Of a stretch of 64,000 nt of DNA, positions 59,274 through 64,000 are shown piece after piece. Each line of letters starts with the position of its first letter. Position 1 is the stretch's first letter. Where the stretch lies: the NCBI RefSeq assembly GCF_965218685.1, contig NZ_OZ244657.1, positions 558,001 to 622,000 on the forward strand. The letters run 5' to 3'. The notes below the pieces were generated by a model, which was given only the letters and a program-made list of their open reading frames with translations, was not told the DNA's origin and searched no databases. Position numbers and translations under genes: made by a program. This DNA comes from Thalassobius sp965218685 (GTDB lineage Bacteria; Pseudomonadota; Alphaproteobacteria; Rhodobacterales; Rhodobacteraceae).

Positions 59274-60203
59274 TTAACGGCTGCGGGTCAGTTGCAGGAA
59301 GACATCTTCCAGGTCGGCTTCTTCGGTTTTGACATCCCGAATGCGAATGCCAGCAGCACGCACCGCTTCCAGCACATGTTCGGCGCTGGTCTGGTTCGCA
59401 TGATAGCTAAGCGCGATGCCCCCGTCAGCGCGGGTGCTGACCTCGATCCCCTCGGCCTGAGGCAGCGCGGCGGGCGTGCCCTCGGGCAGAACGACCATTG
59501 TCTTGGCGTCGATACTGCCCAGCAGGTTGGCCGTACTGTCGCGCGCGACCAGTTCGCCTTGGTTGATGATTGCGATTTCGTCGCACATCTCTTCGGCTTC
59601 TTCCAGATAATGTGTGGTCAGGATGATGGTCATGCCTTGCTGATTCAGCTGGCGCACGTTTTCCCACAGCATCTGGCGCAGCTCGATATCCACGCCGGCC
59701 GTGGGTTCATCCAGCACCAGAATATGCGGGTGATGGACCAGGGCTTTGCCCAGCAACAACCGCCGCCGCATCCCGCCCGACAGGGTGCGGGCATAAGCCT
59801 CGGCCTTATCCTCAAGCCCCACCAGACGCAGAATCTCGTCGCTGCGGCGTTGGGATTTCGGCACGCCGTACAGGCCCGCCTGCACCTCCAAAGCCCCTCG
59901 CGGAGTAAAGAACGGGTCCAGGTTCAGCTCTTGCGGCATCACACCGATCGAGGCGCGCGACTGGCGCGGATTCACGTCCTGATCAAAGCCCCAGATCTTG
60001 ACCGAGCCTTCGGTCTTGACCACCAGCCCCGCCAGAATGTTGATCATGGTGGATTTACCGGCCCCATTCGGCCCCAAAAGCCCGAACACCGACCCCTGCG
60101 GGATGTCCAGATCGACCCCCTTCAGCGCCTCTTTGCGTGGTTGTCCCTTGGCTCCGCCATAAACCTTGCGCAAACCCCGGATTTCAATTGCGTTGCCGCC
60201 CAT
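59274..60203 (-). CDS. ABC-2-type transporter ATPase without partner permease
   Basis: 309-residue ATP-binding subunit of the drug/NodI-type ABC-2 class. Walker A GLLGPNGAGKSTMINILAG near residue 38, signature TLSGGMRRRLLLGKALVHHP near 138, Walker B ILVLDEPTAGVDIEL and the switch TTHYLEEAEEMCD near 190 are all present. A 75-residue C-terminal tail is typical of this class. The start is the ATG at 60203 or 60236; the ribosome site is weak at both and I took the one nearer the core. No ABC-2 membrane gene lies beside it in this window. Confidence 0.85.
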   Translation of the reverse strand: MGGNAIEIRGLRKVYGGAKGQPRKEALKGVDLDIPQGSVFGLLGPNGAGKSTMINILAGLVVKTEGSVKIWGFDQDVNPRQSRASIGVMPQELNLDPFFTPRGALEVQAGLYGVPKSQRRSDEILRLVGLEDKAEAYARTLSGGMRRRLLLGKALVHHPHILVLDEPTAGVDIELRQMLWENVRQLNQQGMTIILTTHYLEEAEEMCDEIAIINQGELVARDSTANLLGSIDAKTMVVLPEGTPAALPQAEGIEVSTRADGGIALSYHANQTSAEHVLEAVRAAGIRIRDVKTEEADLEDVFLQLTRSR

Positions 60204-60277
60204 GGTGCTCTTGCCCCTGCTCGCCCTATCGCTCATAACTGGACTAGTTGTTTTGCAGCCAAAAGGAAACAGCCCCA

Positions 60278-60454
60278 ATGACGACGCAAGCGCCCGAAAC
60301 CAAGATTGTCGAGACCACCAAGATCGCCTGTGACGGCGGCGAAGGTGCCCTGGGCCATCCCCGCGTCTGGCTGACCATTCCTGCTGATACCGGTTATGTG
60401 GAATGCCCCTATTGCGACGCGAAATACGTGCTGAAAGGCAGCGACGCGGCCTGA
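60278..60454 (+). CDS. Zinc-finger protein (zf-CHCC, NDUFS6-like)
   Basis: 58-residue protein of the zf-CHCC family. Metal ligands are visible as C-x8-H (ACDGGEGALGH) and C-x2-C (ECPYCDAKYVL), the same arrangement as in the mitochondrial complex I accessory subunit NDUFS6. Alphaproteobacterial members are small and may join complex I or act alone. AAGGA lies ten bases before the ATG at 60278. It is divergent from the ABC ATPase gene. Confidence 0.88.
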   Translation: MTTQAPETKIVETTKIACDGGEGALGHPRVWLTIPADTGYVECPYCDAKYVLKGSDAA

Positions 60455-60523
60455 TCGCATCTGGTCGCGCCCTGATTTGCGTGGCAAAACATACCGCACG
60501 CGCAACGCAGGAAGGAAGCCGCC

Positions 60524-63325
60524 ATGCAATTCGGCAAGGGATGTCATCTTCATCTGATCGACGGATCGGCCTTTATTTTTCGCGCTTATCACGCGTTGCC
60601 ACCGCTGACGCGCAAATCGGACGGGTTGCCGATCGGGGCAGTGGCTGGTTTCTGCAACATGATCCACAAATATGTGGAAGCAAACACCGGGCCTGACGCG
60701 CCGACCCATGTAGCGGTGATTTTCGACTATTCCGGCAAAAGCTTTCGCAATGATCTGTATGATCAGTACAAGGCCAACCGGCCCCCTGCGCCCGAGGACC
60801 TGGTACCCCAGTTCCCGCTGACGCGCCGCGCGACCGAGGCGTTCAACATCGCCTGCAAAGAAATCGAAGGCTTCGAGGCCGACGACATCATCGCCACCCT
60901 GTCTTGCCAGGCGCGGGATGCGGGTGGTCGGGTGACCATCATCAGCTCGGACAAGGATCTGATGCAGCTGGTGGGCGGCGGCGTCGAAATGCTGGACGCA
61001 ATGAAGAACAAGCGCATCGATTCTGACGGTGTGTTGGAAAAATTCGGCGTTGGGCCCGAACGCGTGGTGGATGTGCAGGCGCTGGCCGGCGACAGCGTGG
61101 ATAACGTGCCAGGCGCGCCGGGGATCGGGATCAAAACCGCCGCGTTGCTGATCAACGAATACGGCGATCTGGAAACCCTGCTGGACCGCGCTGAAGAGAT
61201 CAAGCAACCCAAGCGGCGCCAGACTCTGATCGAAAAACGCGACCAGATCGAAATGTCCAAGCGCCTTGTGCAGCTGGATTGCGAGATGGAGCTGGATTTC
61301 ACCCTGGATGACCTTGAGGTCCGCGATCCTGAACCGGACGTCCTGCTGCCCTTCCTGGCTGAAATGGAATTCCGCACCCTGGTCAAACGTGTGGCCGATC
61401 AATTGGGTGCCGAGGCACCGGTGATTGCCGACACTGATCCCGCAGGGGCCGAGCCCGGCAAGGTAGAAACACCCGCAGCCGCACCCTTCAAACCCGAGGA
61501 TTACGAATGCGTGCGCGATGCGGCCGCGCTGCAAAAGTGGATTGACCGCGCGTACGAACGCGGCCATGTCGCCGTGGACACCGAAACCACTGGCCTGGAC
61601 GAAATGCGCGTCGATCTGGTGGGGATTTCACTGTGCGTCGATGCCGGGCAGGCCTGCTATATCCCGCTAACACACAAGGATGGCTCGGACGATCTGTTCG
61701 GCAGCGATAACCTGGCCGAGGGGCAGATGCCGCTGGATCAGGCGCTAGAGATGCTGAAACCGCTTTTGGCTGACCCTTCGGTGATGAAAATCGGCCAGAA
61801 CATGAAATACGATGCCAAGATTTTCGCCCGCTATGGCGTCACCGTCACGCCCTATGACGATACGATGCTGATGTCCTATGCGATGAACGCAGGTCTGCAC
61901 GGGCACGGCATGGATGCGCTGGCCGAACGCTATCTGTCGCACACGCCGATCTCGATCAAGTCGTTGCTGGGCACAGGAAAATCCGCAATCACCTTTGACC
62001 GCGTGCCTGTCGATGACGCCGTGAAGTACGCGGCCGAGGACGCCGATATCACCCTGCGCCTGTGGCAGCTGTTCAAGCCTCAGCTGCATCAGACGCAAGT
62101 GACCACCGTCTATGAAACGCTGGAACGCCCCCTCTCGCCCGTGCTGGCCCGGATGGAGATGCACGGCATCAAGGTTGACCGCGATACCCTGTCGCGCATG
62201 TCCAACGCATTTGCCCAGAAAATGGCGGGCTACGAGGCCGAGCTGTACGAACTGGCAGGCCACGAATTCAACGTTCAGTCCCCCGCGCAGGTTGGTAAAA
62301 TCCTGTTCGAGGAAATGAGCCTTGAGGGCGGCAAGAAAACCAAAACCGGCCAATGGTCTACCCCCGCCAACGTGCTGGAAGATCTGGCCACCGAACACGA
62401 TTTCGCCGCTCGCGTGCTGGATTACCGCCAGCTGCAAAAACTGAAATCCACCTACACGGATGCGCTGCAGGACCATATCAACCCAGACACCGGCCGCGTG
62501 CATACCTCGTACGTGCAGACGGGAGCGAACACCGGCCGTCTGGCCTCGACCGATCCGAACCTGCAAAACATCCCCGTCCGCACCGAGGAAGGCCGCCGCA
62601 TCCGCGAAGCCTTTGTGGCAGACGAGGGCAAGGTGCTGCTGAGCCTCGACTATTCCCAGATCGAGCTGCGCATTCTGGCCGAAATGGCCGGGATCGACGC
62701 GCTGAAACAGGCGTTCAAGGATGGGCTGGATATCCACGCGATGACGGCCAGTGAAATGTTCGATGTGCCGCTGGACGAAATGACCCCCGACATCCGCCGT
62801 CAGGCCAAGGCGATCAACTTTGGTGTGATCTACGGCATCTCGGGCTTTGGGCTGGCGCGTAACCTGCGCATCCCACGGGCCGAGGCGCAGGGGTTCATCG
62901 ACCGCTACTTCGAACGTTTCCCCGGCATCCGCGCCTACATGGACCAGACGACGCAATTCGCCAAGGACAACGGCTATGTCCAGACGATGTTCGGCCGCAA
63001 GATCCACACGCCCGAGATCAACGCCAAGGGCCCCGGCGCCGGCTTTGCCAAACGCGCCGCGATCAACGCCCCCATCCAGGGCACTGCTGCAGACGTGATC
63101 CGCCGCGCTATGATCCGGATGGAGGACGCCATCGCCGATCTGCCCGCGAAAATGTTGCTACAGGTGCATGATGAACTGTTGTTCGAGGTAGATGCCGACC
63201 GGGCCGACGATGTCATCACCCGCGCCCGCGATGTGATGGAAAACGCCGCAGCTCCCGCCCTGCATCTGTCCGTGCCGCTGACGGTGGATGCGGGCCAAGG
63301 TCAGAACTGGGCGCAGGCGCACTAG
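60524..63325 (+). CDS. polA: DNA polymerase I
   Basis: 933-residue replication and repair polymerase. The 5'-3' exonuclease domain (about 1-270) has HLHLIDGSAFIFRAYHAL and IEGFEADDIIATLSCQA. The 3'-5' exonuclease (about 330-510) keeps its DxE motif in VAVDTETTGLDEM, so proofreading is likely active. The polymerase domain (about 540-933) has motif A LLSLDYSQIELRILAEM, motif B RRQAKAINFGVIYGIS and motif C LLQVHDELLFEV. GGAAGG precedes the ATG. Its stop overlaps the convergent last gene by three bases. Confidence 0.97.
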   Translation: MQFGKGCHLHLIDGSAFIFRAYHALPPLTRKSDGLPIGAVAGFCNMIHKYVEANTGPDAPTHVAVIFDYSGKSFRNDLYDQYKANRPPAPEDLVPQFPLTRRATEAFNIACKEIEGFEADDIIATLSCQARDAGGRVTIISSDKDLMQLVGGGVEMLDAMKNKRIDSDGVLEKFGVGPERVVDVQALAGDSVDNVPGAPGIGIKTAALLINEYGDLETLLDRAEEIKQPKRRQTLIEKRDQIEMSKRLVQLDCEMELDFTLDDLEVRDPEPDVLLPFLAEMEFRTLVKRVADQLGAEAPVIADTDPAGAEPGKVETPAAAPFKPEDYECVRDAAALQKWIDRAYERGHVAVDTETTGLDEMRVDLVGISLCVDAGQACYIPLTHKDGSDDLFGSDNLAEGQMPLDQALEMLKPLLADPSVMKIGQNMKYDAKIFARYGVTVTPYDDTMLMSYAMNAGLHGHGMDALAERYLSHTPISIKSLLGTGKSAITFDRVPVDDAVKYAAEDADITLRLWQLFKPQLHQTQVTTVYETLERPLSPVLARMEMHGIKVDRDTLSRMSNAFAQKMAGYEAELYELAGHEFNVQSPAQVGKILFEEMSLEGGKKTKTGQWSTPANVLEDLATEHDFAARVLDYRQLQKLKSTYTDALQDHINPDTGRVHTSYVQTGANTGRLASTDPNLQNIPVRTEEGRRIREAFVADEGKVLLSLDYSQIELRILAEMAGIDALKQAFKDGLDIHAMTASEMFDVPLDEMTPDIRRQAKAINFGVIYGISGFGLARNLRIPRAEAQGFIDRYFERFPGIRAYMDQTTQFAKDNGYVQTMFGRKIHTPEINAKGPGAGFAKRAAINAPIQGTAADVIRRAMIRMEDAIADLPAKMLLQVHDELLFEVDADRADDVITRARDVMENAAAPALHLSVPLTVDAGQGQNWAQAH

Positions 63326-64000
63326 TCCTCGAACAGGTAATCAATCGCGGTGATTTCTTCGGCCAATTCGGTCGAGATCCCAAGGAATTCAGCCAACGCT
63401 ACCGCGTTCTCAGCGGGTTCGGCGCGCTGTTCGATCCTGTTGTAGTTCTCGAAATCCTGATCACGAATCCGATCGCTTTCGAACACGATATCGCTGCGGA
63501 TGGTGGGCAGAAGACGCTCCCAGGTCTCATCCGAGGTATGCTCGCCTGCCAGTCCAATGCGCTTGGCGTGACCGGTCAGATACTCGTCCGTCATCTCGCA
63601 ACTGATCTCAAGCAGGCGCGTGACCGAACGGTCTCCGGTCAGGTCCTTCAGCAATTCGATATTGGCGGGATCGATGCACAGGATCATCCGGTCTGTTGTG
63701 AAATAGTCGAACATCATCCGCATGAGCGCCCGCCGGTGGCGCGTTCGTTTGGCCAGAGTGTTCTGAATCCCACCCATATCAGGCAGGGCCGTGTCCTCTT
63801 CGTTGAACATGTATTCGATCGCGGGGATGTTGGTTTTCTGCCGTATGAAGGCCAGCAATCGCTTGGCCACGTGCCATTTCTTGCTGATCACGATCAGCAG
63901 CTCGCGTTCGCGGCCCAACGTCGTTTCGGTTTCCCAAAAACGCATACCGAAACGGCGCCCGATTCGACCACGGTCGGTAAGGAATTTGTACAGGCTGCGC
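63322..64000 (-). CDS. Unknown protein, 5' end outside window
   Basis: Minus-strand gene that runs off the right edge. An ATG occurs at 63945, but the frame stays open to the last base and continues as coding-like sequence (RSLYKFLTDRGRIGRRFG), so the true start probably lies beyond the window. The visible 225 residues are soluble, charged and helical, with LLIVISKKWHVAKRLLAFIR and MFDYFTTDRMILCIDPANIE. I recognise no family. It is convergent with polA and overlaps it by four bases. Confidence 0.75.
   Translation of the reverse strand, partial: RSLYKFLTDRGRIGRRFGMRFWETETTLGRERELLIVISKKWHVAKRLLAFIRQKTNIPAIEYMFNEEDTALPDMGGIQNTLAKRTRHRRALMRMMFDYFTTDRMILCIDPANIELLKDLTGDRSVTRLLEISCEMTDEYLTGHAKRIGLAGEHTSDETWERLLPTIRSDIVFESDRIRDQDFENYNRIEQRAEPAENAVALAEFLGISTELAEEITAIDYLFED

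Noticed and set aside
1..64000. CRISPR arrays, insertion sequences, prophage genes, rRNA and tRNA genes
   Set aside because: No repeated spacer structure, transposase or integrase motifs, or tRNA-like cloverleaf was seen on reading either strand.

Overview
The window is a high-GC chromosomal segment that reads like a marine alphaproteobacterium of the Rhodobacteraceae (Roseobacter group). Supporting signs are the taurine regulator TauR with its operator-like repeats, a taurine-pyruvate aminotransferase, creatinase, glcDEF, a SulP-Usp pair, the MoxR-DUF58-DUF4159 operon, many ATGA-type gene overlaps and short family-typical terminators. I see no rRNA, tRNA, CRISPR array, insertion sequence, integrase or prophage gene. 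About 60 protein genes fill nearly all of the sequence, and no gene-free stretch exceeds 300 bases.

Layout. 1-6 kb: the end of a type I secretion ATPase and its HlyD-type adaptor, then RidA, a glycerophosphodiesterase, a FemAB-like acyltransferase, pterin dehydratase and an MscS channel. 5.7-12.2 kb: peroxiredoxin divergent from a ferredoxin-reductase-like flavoprotein with rsmD, then a SulP transporter with a universal stress protein, methionine aminopeptidase and sfsA. 12.3-16.5 kb: a tight four-gene run (CinA-like, GNAT, AhpD-like, OmpA-like) facing glycerate 2-kinase. 16.5-24.3 kb: a taurine region with tpa, an ArsR regulator and its permease, a ketopantoate-reductase homologue, tauR, pta and ackA. 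Sulfoacetaldehyde acetyltransferase (xsc), the step that joins Tpa to Pta, is not here.

24.3-31.7 kb holds the least understood block. It is a minus-strand cluster of a TelA-like coiled-coil protein, a 375-residue unknown, an AAA+ ATPase, an AT-rich membrane/coiled-coil gene, a 470-residue unknown and two small membrane proteins. This is the best candidate for an undescribed system. 31.9-41.5 kb: creatinase, a P1 peptidase, a kynurenine-formamidase-like hydrolase, succinate-semialdehyde dehydrogenase, a globin, a large exported phytase-like protein, an aminotransferase and a small heat-shock protein. The heat-shock gene has a sigma-32-type promoter and a possible ROSE-type RNA thermometer in its leader.

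41.6-48 kb: an exported trypsin-like protease, the glycolate oxidase operon glcDEF, and three small membrane or exported proteins. 48-54.7 kb: a translationally coupled MoxR ATPase / DUF58 / DUF4159 / amidotransferase-like operon. 54.8-64 kb: DUF1285, hydroxypyruvate isomerase, a VOC protein with a WYL regulator, thioesterase II, a cation efflux protein, an orphan ABC ATPase, a zinc-finger protein, DNA polymerase I, and an unknown protein that runs off the right edge.

Together the metabolic genes fit an organism that lives on small organic molecules: taurine, creatine, glycolate/glyoxylate/hydroxypyruvate and semialdehydes. Function calls rest on motifs and remembered family resemblance. No database search was run.
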